A stretch of DNA of 64,000 bases from Caproiciproducens sp. CPB-2 (GTDB lineage Bacteria; Bacillota; Clostridia; Oscillospirales; Acutalibacteraceae). The position numbers were made by a program, and so were the translations under genes. Location: contig NZ_CP142860.1 in assembly GCF_036287215.1 (NCBI RefSeq), positions 3,348,001 through 3,412,000 on the forward strand. The letters run 5' to 3'. Shown here piece after piece: positions 16,442 through 25,124 of this stretch (the first letter of the stretch is position 1; each line of letters begins with the position of its first letter). A model generated the notes under the pieces. It did not search any database. It was given only the letters and a program-made list of their open reading frames with translations, and was not told the DNA's origin.

Positions 16442-17047
16442 TCAGTGCGCTTCTTCCACGATCGGTGCATCAAAAGGAAAATTGGCAATGATAGGATCTA
16501 AAGATACCTGTGGAACGAGCCTCGTTTCTAACAGAAAATTAGTTAGGCCAATATATTTTATCGTTTCCTGGTTGATTTCGTCGTCTTCATAGATGGCCAA
16601 GAACCCCTCTATTTCCTGACGCTGGTTTTCATATTGATCTCCTCCCAAATCGTCAGGTAAGCGACTGGCGGTGTATGGAATCAAATTATGTTTATAGACC
16701 TTCCAGTTGGATGAATTCAATTCGTCCAGCTTCCATTTTTTCATCATCAACCGCAATAATTCATTGTCCCGCTTCTTCACAGACAGCATTGCTTTTTCCC
16801 GGTCCTGGAAGGTACAGAGCAGCCTGTTTTTCCTGCCGTTGATTTCCGCAACATTTTTAATGACCACAGGTTCTATCTCATGCATCTGTGAGCTAACAGA
16901 TGCTCTTGAATTCTCCGGATATACTTGTATGGAACTGGAGGTAGTTACTCTTCCCTGCGAACTTTTTATAAGGAAGCAAACGACTAAGGCCAGGACAACG
17001 ATTCCAAGGATTTCTATTACCGTTGATCGCTTTCGTGTTTTCTTCAT
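16442..17047 (-). CDS. Single-anchor extracytoplasmic protein, unknown
   Basis: A 201-residue protein with a basic head (MKKTRKRSTV), one membrane segment (IEILGIVVLALVVCFLI) and a charged extracytoplasmic domain (REKAMLSVKKRDNELLRLMM). I chose ATG 17047 because AAGGAAGTG lies 5 bases before it. The ECF-type block at 17099-17128 is about 52 bases upstream, so it is a second predicted target of the local sigma factor. No family was recognised. Confidence 0.6.
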   Translation of the reverse strand: MKKTRKRSTVIEILGIVVLALVVCFLIKSSQGRVTTSSSIQVYPENSRASVSSQMHEIEPVVIKNVAEINGRKNRLLCTFQDREKAMLSVKKRDNELLRLMMKKWKLDELNSSNWKVYKHNLIPYTASRLPDDLGGDQYENQRQEIEGFLAIYEDDEINQETIKYIGLTNFLLETRLVPQVSLDPIIANFPFDAPIVEEAH

Positions 17048-17098
17048 ACAACACTTCCTTTTACGGGATGACGGAACCTTTCTTTTTCTCTCTACAAC

Positions 17099-17128
17099 AT
17101 TAACGACTGACCCCCTTGTTTTGTTACA
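17099..17128 (-). promoter_or_regulatory. ECF-type promoter block, copy 2
   Basis: The minus strand reads TGTAACAAAAC, AAGGGGG, TCAGTCGTTAAT. Conservation with copies 1 and 3 extends a further 12-15 bases upstream (GGGAAAAAG). It lies upstream of the anchored protein whose ATG is at 17047. Confidence 0.6.
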
Positions 17129-17173
17129 CTTTTTCCCAAAATTTTTTATAAACAATTCCACAGGAGGACAAAC

Positions 17174-17213
17174 AAAAAGCGGCCGTAAGTACACTTTGTA
17201 CTCATGGTGCCGT
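17174..17213 (-). terminator. Terminator of the gene at 17272
   Basis: On the minus strand an imperfect hairpin (CGGCACCATGAGTACA / TGTACTTACGGCCG) is followed by TTTTTG. It is a close sequence relative of the uraA terminator at 19265-19302. Confidence 0.6.
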
Positions 17214-17271
17214 TGTGTGATCTGACTGTTTTATTCCCACTTTTAAAGGCCTTCCTTTGGCTCTTTTATTG

Positions 17272-17460
17272 TTATTTCCGGTTGTATATTATTATTAATG
17301 ATAAAATATATACAGTAGAAAGTATCCAGTAGATAATTTTCGTAATAAAGGCCATTTTATGATTTCCTTTTTTCTCAAAGTAACTGCCGATAATATTCGT
17401 TAAGACCAATACGATAACCCAAATAATCATAAAAATAATATTTAGATATTTATCTAACAT
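17272..17460 (-). CDS. Small membrane protein, unknown
   Basis: A 62-residue protein with two hydrophobic segments (YLNIIFMIIWVIVLVLTNIIG and IIYWILSTVYILSLIIIY) around a charged loop EKKGNHKM. I chose ATG 17460, with AGGAG about 13 bases upstream, over a longer frame that overlaps the 3' end of the RodA-like gene region. It lies directly behind that gene on the same strand. Function unknown. Confidence 0.5.
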   Translation of the reverse strand: MLDKYLNIIFMIIWVIVLVLTNIIGSYFEKKGNHKMAFITKIIYWILSTVYILSLIIIYNRK

Positions 17461-17538
17461 TATGCTTCTGACACTCCTTTTGGCTATATGACCTATTATA
17501 ATTTTTGTTATCAGAATCGGTGTGATCATTTGTTGAAA

Positions 17539-18699
17539 TTATTTGGTATTCAGGGCCAAGCCTCCATAATCAAACCTATCGTGATGCATGTAAACACTGA
17601 GCACCAATCCAAATCCAAAATATAAACAGGCAGCAGAAGACCCCCCTGCGCTGAAGAACGGTAAAGTAATTCCCATTACAGGAAGCAAATCCAAACACAT
17701 CCCTAAGTTAAAAAGCATTTGTGAAGTAATCATCCCAAAAAATCCTATACAGATTGAACTGCCCAATAAATCTTTGGTGTTTTTCGCAATGCGCAGCGTA
17801 TGTAACAGAAATAAAAAAAGCAAAAGCACCGCGCCTGAACAACCTATTAAGCCTAATTGTTCTCCAATTGCAGAAAATATAAAATCACTCTGCTGTACGG
17901 ATACTAAGCAATTGTTTACCCGCGGACTTTGGAACAGACCACGTCCCCAAAGTCCACCGCTGCCAATGGATGTCCTCGCCTGAATTTGCTGATAGCCGTA
18001 ATGAAGAGGATCCGAATCTAAATTGTAGGTAATTAATATACGGCTTTTTTGATAATCCGACATAATGTATTTCCAGGCTACCGGTACCAGAATGAATAAT
18101 GATAATGCCAGCCCAAAGAAATATCTCAATGGAATCCCTGCTCCAAACGCCATGAACAGAAACATACAGAAAAATATGATAGCCGCTCCATCATCCCCCT
18201 GTAAATGGACGAGGGCAATCGGAATAAGGGCATGCAGCGCCAAGAGAATTACGTGTAAAAAAGACGAAAGCTTTCCGCGTATCTTTAATTCGTTTAAATG
18301 CTTTGAAAAAGAGATCAAAAAGCCAATTTTCGTCAATTCGCTGGGCTGAAAGGTGCCTATAACCGGTACGCTTATCCATGCCTTCGCATTAACCCCGTCA
18401 GCCCCTGTAACCGGTTTCCCGAATTTTAAAGTAAAGATAAGTAAGAAAACGCAAAAGCCCGCCACCACATACCAATAAGCACTTATTTCCTTATAGTCTA
18501 AGAATGTGATGAATATGGCTCCGGAATATCCAATCACCATTGCAATGAATTGAGTTGTAAAATAGCTACGGGAATTATCTGGCGGTGTCGGTATTGTTTT
18601 CAATATTAAAAGTCCATATGCCGAGATAAGCAACATTAAAAGCCAATATAATTTATCTGTCGATAAAAAGTAACGATAGACGTTCTTCCATATCCCCAA
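17539..18699 (-). CDS. RodA/FtsW/SpoVE (SEDS) family protein
   Basis: SEDS peptidoglycan polymerase-like membrane protein, 386 residues with about ten segments. Family landmarks include GADGVNAKAWISVPVIGTFQPSELTKIGF (about 95-123), where the lysine-rich Trp/Pro-Ser-Glu motif stands, the YQQIQARTSIGSGGLWGRGL loop, and the C-terminal GITLPFFSAGGSS signature. SEDS proteins polymerise glycan strands with a class B PBP partner, but none is encoded here. It is more AT-rich than core genes and lies in the accessory island, so it may be a horizontally acquired or dedicated paralogue. Confidence 0.85.
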   Translation of the reverse strand: MGIWKNVYRYFLSTDKLYWLLMLLISAYGLLILKTIPTPPDNSRSYFTTQFIAMVIGYSGAIFITFLDYKEISAYWYVVAGFCVFLLIFTLKFGKPVTGADGVNAKAWISVPVIGTFQPSELTKIGFLISFSKHLNELKIRGKLSSFLHVILLALHALIPIALVHLQGDDGAAIIFFCMFLFMAFGAGIPLRYFFGLALSLFILVPVAWKYIMSDYQKSRILITYNLDSDPLHYGYQQIQARTSIGSGGLWGRGLFQSPRVNNCLVSVQQSDFIFSAIGEQLGLIGCSGAVLLLFLFLLHTLRIAKNTKDLLGSSICIGFFGMITSQMLFNLGMCLDLLPVMGITLPFFSAGGSSAACLYFGFGLVLSVYMHHDRFDYGGLALNTK

Positions 18700-18834
18700 A
18701 TTTTACTCCTCCGATTGAGTCTTAAAGTAAACTAACCACAATAAAATGAATATTTAGAAAAGACTGGGATTACCAAATTCAGTAACCCCAGTCAGAAGAC
18801 AGAACAATTACTGGCTTTTATTTGTGCTTTTTCC

Positions 18835-19000
18835 TCTATCTGTAAACTTTAAAATCTAAATGAAATGGATAGTCTGGATATGGCTTAGAAATGCGGAAGA
18901 AATATTTATCACTCGTATTTAAGTTATAAAAACGCACTCCGCCAGTGACTTTTCCACTTGAACTTGGAATAGTTGTTTGCCATTCTCCTTTATTTTTATC
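18835..19000 (-). pseudogene. 3' fragment of a small secreted-protein gene
   Basis: The minus strand encodes ...NDKNKGEWQTTIPSSSGKVT then GGVRFYNLNTSDKYFFRISK then PYPDYPFHLDFKVYR and a stop. Only about 60 codons are open, because a TGA stop and a frame change interrupt it upstream and no start with a ribosome binding site is in frame. The alternative frame beginning ATGGGTAAGG near 19050 does not join it. The ECF block at 19141-19170 stands upstream, so it was probably once a sigma target like the protein at 11134. Confidence 0.5.
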
Positions 19001-19140
19001 ATTGTCTGTATGTGGCGGAAATGAGTGGGGGAATTTTCACCCCAAACCTTACCCATCGGAATCATCTCTTCTCAGTTAATTTATTCTAAATGCGTGTCGC
19101 GCGCCATGCATTTAACGGCTTTTATTTTTCCTTCTATAGC

Positions 19141-19170
19141 ATTAACGACGGACCCCCCTGTTTTGTTACA
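19141..19170 (-). promoter_or_regulatory. ECF-type promoter block, copy 3
   Basis: Identical over 30 bases to copy 1 (TGTAACAAAAC, AGGGGGG, TCCGTCGTTAAT on the minus strand), with the flanking GAAAAAAGTG also conserved. The only minus-strand frame downstream is the broken fragment at 18835-19000. Confidence 0.6.
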
Positions 19171-19264
19171 CTTTTTTCCAAAAATTTTTTATGTTTTTAG
19201 ATTACTTCTTTCGAGCTGGCAGCGAGGCAGAAAACTGATTTCCCTTAAAACAGAACCGCGACTG

Positions 19265-19302
19265 AAAAAGCGGCCATGAGTACAGGGTGTACTCATGGCC
19301 GC
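19265..19302 (-). terminator. Terminator of uraA
   Basis: On the minus strand a perfect 15-bp stem (GCGGCCATGAGTACA / TGTACTCATGGCCGC) with a 3-base loop is followed by TTTTTC. It lies 36 bases past the uraA stop. Confidence 0.85.
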
Positions 19303-19338
19303 TGTGCGGTATTCTTTTATTTCTGTCTATCGAGGGGA

Positions 19339-20733
19339 TTATTCCTCCAACGCCGGTTTTTCCCTTCCGATATTCAGAACCAGGTTCAGCAGGATTCCGA
19401 AAATCGCCGCGGTGGCAATTGCCGGGAATTTCGCGCCGAACATGGGGATCATGCCGTCGGAAAACGCGAAGCTGCCGCCGATGCCGATGGTCAGGACGGT
19501 GGCGATGATCGCGAGGTTGCGCGAGTCGAACATGTCGACCTTTTTGCTGATCATAATGGTTACGCCCTGCGACGCGATGACCCCGAACAGGTAAATGGAA
19601 ATGCCGCCGATCACCGCGTTGGGAATCGAGTAGACCGCCGCGGTCAGCGGGGTAAAGCAGGAAATAACCATGGTGATGATGGCCGCCGCAATCAGCATCG
19701 GCGTGGAAAAGTTCTTGGTAATCGCCATGGTGCTCAGGTTTTCGCCGTAATTGGTGCCGGCCGGCCCGCCGACCACGCCGGAAATCATATCGCCAAGGCC
19801 GTCGCCGATCAGGTTCAGCCCCAGCTTGTCCGAAATATTGTACCGCTTGTCAGAGCCCTTTTTTCTCGCAAGATTGTTTACATAGATATCGAGCTGATAA
19901 AGATGGGCCGTAGATTCCGGAATAGTGGCAATCGCGATCGGCATAATCGCCCCGACCGCCGCCCAGCTTGCCACCGGCAAAGTGAAGTGCGGGAGCGCGA
20001 AGCCGATGGCCGGAATGGAAAACAGGGAGCTTGTTTCCGGAATTTTATTGAAGTCGCAGAAGGCGATTCCATAGATGCCGCCAAGAACCAGCGCCAGAAC
20101 ATATCCGGTCAGAAGGCCGAGCAGAATCGGGATCTGGCCCCAGGTGCCTTTCAGGTAAACGGAGAACAGGACGGTCACGAGCAGGGTCACAAGGCAGATG
20201 GCCCACGACAGATTCAGCGCAAGCGCCTTTGCCGCGTCGGTCACGCCGTTCGGCAGGTTCGTGGGGTTGCTCAGGGCCGTGCCCGCGAGGGAAAGACCGA
20301 TCACCATGGCAATGCTGCCCGTAATGGTGGGAGGAAGGACTTTTTCGATCGCCTCCTGCCCGAACTGCTTGATGATAATCCCGGCCGCAATGGAAACCAG
20401 TCCGGAAAGGACGATGCCGAACTGCGCGGCGGCGATTTTGTTGTCGGCCACCGGGCCGGCAAACGCCTGTGCGCCCGTGATGGAGCAGATCGCCGTGATG
20501 TACGAAAAACTCGATCCGTAGAAAAGCGGGATTTTTCTTCCTGTAATCAGGATAAATCCGACGGTTGCAAGTCCGCTTGCAAAGATCGTGGTGGAAACAT
20601 GGAATCCGGTGAGCAGCGCGACCAGCACCGTTGCCGGAAACATCACGATGATCTGCTGAAACGCGAACAGCAGCAGTTTCAGAAAGGGTGGCTTTTCATC
20701 AGGCAAATAGCCCGCTGCGGGTTTGGTTGACAA
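19339..20733 (-). CDS. uraA: Uracil/xanthine permease (NCS2 family)
   Basis: Proton-coupled nucleobase transporter of the inner membrane, 464 residues with about 14 segments. The NCS2 core is visible at IIKQFGQEAIEKVLPPTITG then SIAMVIGLSLAG (about 137-170) and at AIATIPESTAHL, where the conserved acidic residue for substrate/proton binding stands. It starts at TTG with ACGGAGGGATC upstream. The promoter and terminator are both visible, so it is monocistronic. Uracil is the likeliest substrate, but xanthine is possible. It is divergent from fbp. Confidence 0.88.
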   Translation of the reverse strand: MSTKPAAGYLPDEKPPFLKLLLFAFQQIIVMFPATVLVALLTGFHVSTTIFASGLATVGFILITGRKIPLFYGSSFSYITAICSITGAQAFAGPVADNKIAAAQFGIVLSGLVSIAAGIIIKQFGQEAIEKVLPPTITGSIAMVIGLSLAGTALSNPTNLPNGVTDAAKALALNLSWAICLVTLLVTVLFSVYLKGTWGQIPILLGLLTGYVLALVLGGIYGIAFCDFNKIPETSSLFSIPAIGFALPHFTLPVASWAAVGAIMPIAIATIPESTAHLYQLDIYVNNLARKKGSDKRYNISDKLGLNLIGDGLGDMISGVVGGPAGTNYGENLSTMAITKNFSTPMLIAAAIITMVISCFTPLTAAVYSIPNAVIGGISIYLFGVIASQGVTIMISKKVDMFDSRNLAIIATVLTIGIGGSFAFSDGMIPMFGAKFPAIATAAIFGILLNLVLNIGREKPALEE

Positions 20734-20777
20734 GGACGATCCCTCCGTTTATTCAATTGGTTTTTGGCTTTCCGATT

Positions 20778-20806
20778 ATTATACCGTATAATTATCCACA
20801 ATACAA
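20778..20806 (-). promoter_or_regulatory. Sigma-A promoter of uraA
   Basis: On the minus strand TTGTAT (20806-20801), a 17-bp spacer and TATAAT (20783-20778) stand about 45 bases upstream of the TTG start. Confidence 0.7.
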
Positions 20807-20923
20807 CATAAAATTTAATTTTTGTTCTTTATTATTTTACGCCGTTGCGATTGATTTTTTGTTGAAATTATACTATCCTATAAAAGTAAGCGTCAAAATC
20901 AACAAGAATATTCATCTGATATA

Positions 20924-20932
20924 TGCTATAAT
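20924..20932 (+). promoter_or_regulatory. Extended -10 promoter of fbp
   Basis: TGCTATAAT, an extended -10 element, lies 56 bases before the fbp ATG. No good -35 was seen. Its position fits a short leader carrying the GAGGAGG ribosome binding site. Confidence 0.5.
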
Positions 20933-20987
20933 CACAATTCAATGCGCTGCCCATGGGCCAACGAATAAGAATGAGGAGGCAGATTTC

Positions 20988-22919
20988 ATGATTGACGAGC
21001 GCTATCTAAAGCTTCTGGCCAAGGATTATCCGAACGCACAGGCCGCCGCATCCGAAATTATCAACCTCAGAGCGATTCTAAGCCTGCCGAAAGGCACCGA
21101 ATATTTTTTCAGCGATCTTCACGGAGAACACGAAGCTTTCCTGTACCAGTTAAAAAGCGCGTCCGGCGTCGTCCGGAAAAAGGTCGACGAGCTGTTTGAG
21201 CAGTCCCTGTCCGAGGGGGAACGCACGGCGCTCGCCAGACTGATTTATTACCCGGAAACGGAGTACTGCGCCGCAAAACAGCGGGAACCGGCGTTTGACG
21301 ACTGGTGCCGCATCACCATTTACCGTCTGGTAGAGGTCTGTAAGGAAGCGTCCTCCAAATACACCCGTTCCAAGGTCCGCAAAAAGCTGCCTGAAAGCTT
21401 CGCCTATATCATCGACGAGCTCCTGCACGCGGACGGCGGCAGCAACAAGCCGCATTACCACAGCGAAATCATCCGCTCCATTGTGTCGACCCGCATGAGC
21501 GAGGAATTTATTACCGCGCTGTGCAACCTGATCCAGCAGCTTTTGATCGACAAATTACATATCATCGGCGATATTTTCGACCGCGGCCCGCGCGCCGACG
21601 CGATTATGGACGCGCTGATCAACTGCCACGACGTAGACATCCAGTGGGGCAACCACGATATCTCCTGGATGGGCGCCGCCGCCGGGAACTGGGCGTGCAT
21701 TGCCAACGTGGTGCGGCTGGGAATCAGCTACAACAATTTCGACCTGCTGGAGGACGGCTACGGCATCAACCTGCGCGCGCTGTCCATCTTTGCGGAACAG
21801 ACCTATCACGACGACCCGTGCGAGGCCTTCATCCCCCATATCCTGGACGAAAACCAGTACGACCCGGTGGATATCCCGCTGGCGGCGAAAATGCACAAGG
21901 CCATGGCGGTCATCCAGTTCAAAGTAGAATCCCAGCTCATTAAAAAGCATCCGGAATATCATATGGACGACCGGATTCTTCTGGATAAAATCAACTTCGA
22001 GAAAGGGACGGTCACGCTCGGCGGCAAAGAATACCCCCTGCGCGACAAGCTCTTCCCCACGGTGGACCCCAAGCATCCGCTGGAGCTGACCCACGCGGAA
22101 ACCGAGCTGATGAAAACCGTCGCGTCCTCGTTCAGCCACAGCGAACGGCTGGAAAAGCACATCCGTTTCCTGTATTCCCACGGCAGCATGTACCTGCGCA
22201 TCAATTCCAACCTGCTGTACCACGGGTGCATCCCGCTCCGGGAGGACGGCAGCCTTGACTGCGTCCGTCTTTACGGCCATGACCATTCCGGACGCGAATA
22301 TCTGGAATTTCTCGACGGTATGGTGCGCGCCGCCTATTTCGCGCCGCCCGGTTCCCCGGAGCGCGAAAACGCGCGCGACCTGATGTGGTACCTGTGGAGC
22401 GGGGCGAGGTCCCCCCTGTTCGGGAAAGCGAAGATGGCCACGTTCGAGCGCTATTTTATCGACGCCCCCGAAACGCACCGGGAGAAAATGAATCCCTACT
22501 ATACGCATATCGAGCACCGCTCCACCTGCGAAATGCTGTTAAGGGAATTCGGCCTTGACCCGTCCTCGTCGCACATCATCAACGGCCACGTCCCCGTGAA
22601 AGCGGGAGAAGTGCCGGTCAAGGGCGAGGGCCTTCTGTTTATGATCGACGGCGGCATCTCCAAATCCTACCAGTCCCAGACCGGGATCGGGGGCTACACC
22701 TTCATTGCGAATTCCCGCTATCTGGCGCTGGCGGAGCACAAGCCGCTGAAATCCGGCTGCAACGTGTGCGAGACTTCCCCGAAGGTCATGGTGGTGGAGG
22801 CGATCAAGCAGCGCGTCACCGTGGCGGACACCGACAACGGCGCCGAGCTCAGCCGCCAGATCGAAGAGCTGACCGCGCTGCTGCAGGCTTACCGCAGCGG
22901 CGCCATCAAGGAAAAATAA
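20988..22919 (+). CDS. fbp: Fructose-1,6-bisphosphatase, class III
   Basis: Gluconeogenic enzyme hydrolysing fructose 1,6-bisphosphate to fructose 6-phosphate. It has 643 residues, typical of the Firmicutes class III family. Metallophosphatase motifs are FFSDLHGEHEAF (about 40-51), GDIFDRGPRAD and WGNHDISWMG, with later metal ligands in NGHVPVKAGEVPVKGEG. ATG 20988 follows GAGGAGGCAGATTTC; an upstream in-frame extension has no ribosome binding site. mutY follows after 26 bases on the same strand. Confidence 0.95.
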   Translation: MIDERYLKLLAKDYPNAQAAASEIINLRAILSLPKGTEYFFSDLHGEHEAFLYQLKSASGVVRKKVDELFEQSLSEGERTALARLIYYPETEYCAAKQREPAFDDWCRITIYRLVEVCKEASSKYTRSKVRKKLPESFAYIIDELLHADGGSNKPHYHSEIIRSIVSTRMSEEFITALCNLIQQLLIDKLHIIGDIFDRGPRADAIMDALINCHDVDIQWGNHDISWMGAAAGNWACIANVVRLGISYNNFDLLEDGYGINLRALSIFAEQTYHDDPCEAFIPHILDENQYDPVDIPLAAKMHKAMAVIQFKVESQLIKKHPEYHMDDRILLDKINFEKGTVTLGGKEYPLRDKLFPTVDPKHPLELTHAETELMKTVASSFSHSERLEKHIRFLYSHGSMYLRINSNLLYHGCIPLREDGSLDCVRLYGHDHSGREYLEFLDGMVRAAYFAPPGSPERENARDLMWYLWSGARSPLFGKAKMATFERYFIDAPETHREKMNPYYTHIEHRSTCEMLLREFGLDPSSSHIINGHVPVKAGEVPVKGEGLLFMIDGGISKSYQSQTGIGGYTFIANSRYLALAEHKPLKSGCNVCETSPKVMVVEAIKQRVTVADTDNGAELSRQIEELTALLQAYRSGAIKEK

Positions 22920-22945
22920 ACCGATAAGGAAATTGAAAACGACTC

Positions 22946-24046
22946 ATGGATGATCAACTGCAGAAAATCGTACAGCCGCTGCTCTCGTGGTACGACGCGA
23001 ACGCGCGCGTTCTGCCGTGGCGCGGCAACCCCACGCCCTACCGGGTCTGGGTTTCGGAAATCATGCTCCAGCAGACGCGGGTGGAGGCGGTAAAGCCCTA
23101 CTTTGAACGCTTTACTTCGGAGCTTCCCACCGTCGCCGCGCTTGCCGCCGCGCCGGAGGAGCAGCTGATGAAGCTGTGGGAGGGCCTGGGCTACTACAGC
23201 CGCGCCCGCAACCTGCAAAAGGCGGCGCGCGCCGTTGTGGAGCGGTACGGCGGCGTTTTGCCCGAACAGCCGGAGGAGCTTCTGCCCCTGCCCGGCATCG
23301 GGGAGTACACCGCGGGCGCCGTCGCGTCCATTGCCTACGGCAAACCGGCCCCGGCGGTGGACGGCAACGTCCTGCGCGTTCTGTCGCGCGTGACCGCCAG
23401 CCGGGAACCCGTCGGCGACCTTTCCGTAAAGCGCGGTTTTGCCGAACGGCTGCGGGAAATTTACCCCGCCGGGCGCGCCGGCGCTTTTACCCAGTCGCTG
23501 ATGGAGCTGGGCGCGATCGTCTGCGTGCCCAACGCCGCGCCGAAATGCGGGGAATGCCCCCTGTCCGCCCTCTGCGCGGCGCACGCGCAAGGCATTGAGC
23601 AGGAGCTGCCGGTGAAGGCGGAAAAAAAGAAGCGGACCGTTGAGGAAAAAACCGTCTTTCTGATCCTCAGCGGTAAGAAAGCCGCGCTGCGGAAGCGGCC
23701 GGAAAAGGGCCTTCTGGCGGGGCTTTGGGAATTTCCCAACACCCCCGGCAGACTTTCTTCACAGCAGGCGGCGGATTGGTTGAAAGCTTTGGGCGTTTCT
23801 CCCGTAAAAATAGAGCGCCTTCCCGCGTCGAAGCATATTTTCACCCACAGGGAGTGGCACATGGCAAATTACCTCGTTACAGCGAAAAACGCCGCACCGG
23901 ATGGTGCCGCGCCGGACAGTGCCGCGCCGGACGGTGCCGCGCCGGACGGCGGCCTCGTCTGGGCGGACCGCGAAGAACTGGCCCAAACCTATACGCTGCC
24001 GACCGCCTTCCAGGGCTGCCTGCGGCAGTTTCTTTCCCGAAGCTGA
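22946..24046 (+). CDS. mutY: A/G-specific adenine DNA glycosylase
   Basis: Removes adenine mispaired with guanine or 8-oxoguanine. It has 366 residues. The helix-hairpin-helix domain contains LPGIGEYTAGAVASIAYG with the catalytic Asp in PAVDGNVLRVLSRV. A 4Fe-4S cluster is bound by CVPNAAPKCGECPLSALC, and a C-terminal NUDIX-like 8-oxoG recognition domain follows. In that domain residues about 316-332 are a repeat of the five-residue unit AAPDG/AAPDS encoded by a 15-base tandem repeat, which looks like a recent expansion in a surface loop. Confidence 0.92.
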   Translation: MDDQLQKIVQPLLSWYDANARVLPWRGNPTPYRVWVSEIMLQQTRVEAVKPYFERFTSELPTVAALAAAPEEQLMKLWEGLGYYSRARNLQKAARAVVERYGGVLPEQPEELLPLPGIGEYTAGAVASIAYGKPAPAVDGNVLRVLSRVTASREPVGDLSVKRGFAERLREIYPAGRAGAFTQSLMELGAIVCVPNAAPKCGECPLSALCAAHAQGIEQELPVKAEKKKRTVEEKTVFLILSGKKAALRKRPEKGLLAGLWEFPNTPGRLSSQQAADWLKALGVSPVKIERLPASKHIFTHREWHMANYLVTAKNAAPDGAAPDSAAPDGAAPDGGLVWADREELAQTYTLPTAFQGCLRQFLSRS

Positions 24047-24314
24047 AAACCCCGGAAAACGGAAAAGGCCGTCAATCCGGATGGCTCCGGTCTGACGGTC
24101 TTCCTATTCGTAAGTTGTACTGCGTAAAAAATATCCGATAACGGTTGTAGTATAGCACAATTTTTTTGAATTAACAATGAATAAATTGTGAACATTTCGA
24201 CTTTTTCTTCGTATTTTGCAAATTACAGCAATTTTACCCGGAATTGCGAGATCCCTGTTACAGAATCAACTGGAAATGCCGTAATCGTATTTGGTGTTAA
24301 AAAAGGAGAATCAG

Positions 24315-25073
24315 ATGAAAGCTTTGATCACCGGGGCCAGCTCCGGCATGGGCCGGGATATGGCAAAAATTCTGAGCGACAGGGGCTGCGGCCTGATTCT
24401 GGCCGCCCGCCGGAGGGACCGGCTGGAACAGCTCTCTTCCTCGCTGAAAACCCCCGCGCGGATCATCTGCGCGGACCTTTCCGTGGAGGCGGAGTGCCTG
24501 GCGCTTTACGAGCAGGTCCGGAGCGAAAACATCGATATCCTGATCAACAACGCGGGGCTGGGCGTTTTCGGCGCGTTCGACAAAACCGACCTGGAAAAGG
24601 AGCTGCGGATGATCGACACCAACATCCGCGCCGTGCATATCCTGACCAAGCTTTTCCTCAAGGATTTCAAGGCGAAAAACGCGGGCTACATCATGAACGT
24701 CGCCTCTTCTGCCGCCTTTCAGCCGGGCCCGCTGCTTTCCTCCTATTACGCCTCCAAGGCGTATGTCCTGCGCCTGACGGAAGCCGTTTACGAGGAGCTG
24801 CGCCGCAGCGGCAGCCGCGTGCATATCTGCGCGCTCTGCCCCGGGCCGGTCCGCACGGAATTCGATTCGGTCGCCGACGTGAAATTCAGCGTAAACGGGC
24901 TGGAAAGCCGGTATGTCGCGGAATACGCCATCCGGAAAATGTTTGCGGGAAAGCTCGTGATCGTCCCCGGCGCGCTGATGAAATGCACCCGTTTCTTCGG
25001 CAGGTTCCTTCCCGAAAAACCGATGCTCCGGATCGCCTACCATATGCAGAAGCGGAAAACCGGCGAAAAATAA
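24315..25073 (+). CDS. Short-chain dehydrogenase/reductase, unknown substrate
   Basis: An SDR oxidoreductase of 252 residues. The dinucleotide motif TGASSGMGRDMA is at residues 6-17, NNAG at about 85, and the catalytic Ser...Tyr-x3-Lys in SSAAFQPGPLLSSYYASKAY. The cofactor loop AARRRDRLEQ carries several arginines, favouring NADP(H). AAAGGAG lies 6 bases before ATG 24315. The order resembles YqjQ/DltE-like SDRs that act on fatty or keto substrates, but no substrate can be read. It is monocistronic, with a terminator after it. Confidence 0.85.
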   Translation: MKALITGASSGMGRDMAKILSDRGCGLILAARRRDRLEQLSSSLKTPARIICADLSVEAECLALYEQVRSENIDILINNAGLGVFGAFDKTDLEKELRMIDTNIRAVHILTKLFLKDFKAKNAGYIMNVASSAAFQPGPLLSSYYASKAYVLRLTEAVYEELRRSGSRVHICALCPGPVRTEFDSVADVKFSVNGLESRYVAEYAIRKMFAGKLVIVPGALMKCTRFFGRFLPEKPMLRIAYHMQKRKTGEK

Positions 25074-25080
25074 ACGGCAC

Positions 25081-25119
25081 CCCGGCGCCTTCGTACAAAA
25101 CGGAGCGCCGGGGGCTTTT
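25081..25119 (+). terminator. Terminator of the SDR gene
   Basis: CCCGGCGC pairs with GCGCCGGG and is followed by GGCTTTTT, just past the stop codon. It also separates the convergent phosphatase gene. Confidence 0.8.
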
Positions 25120-25124
25120 TCTGT

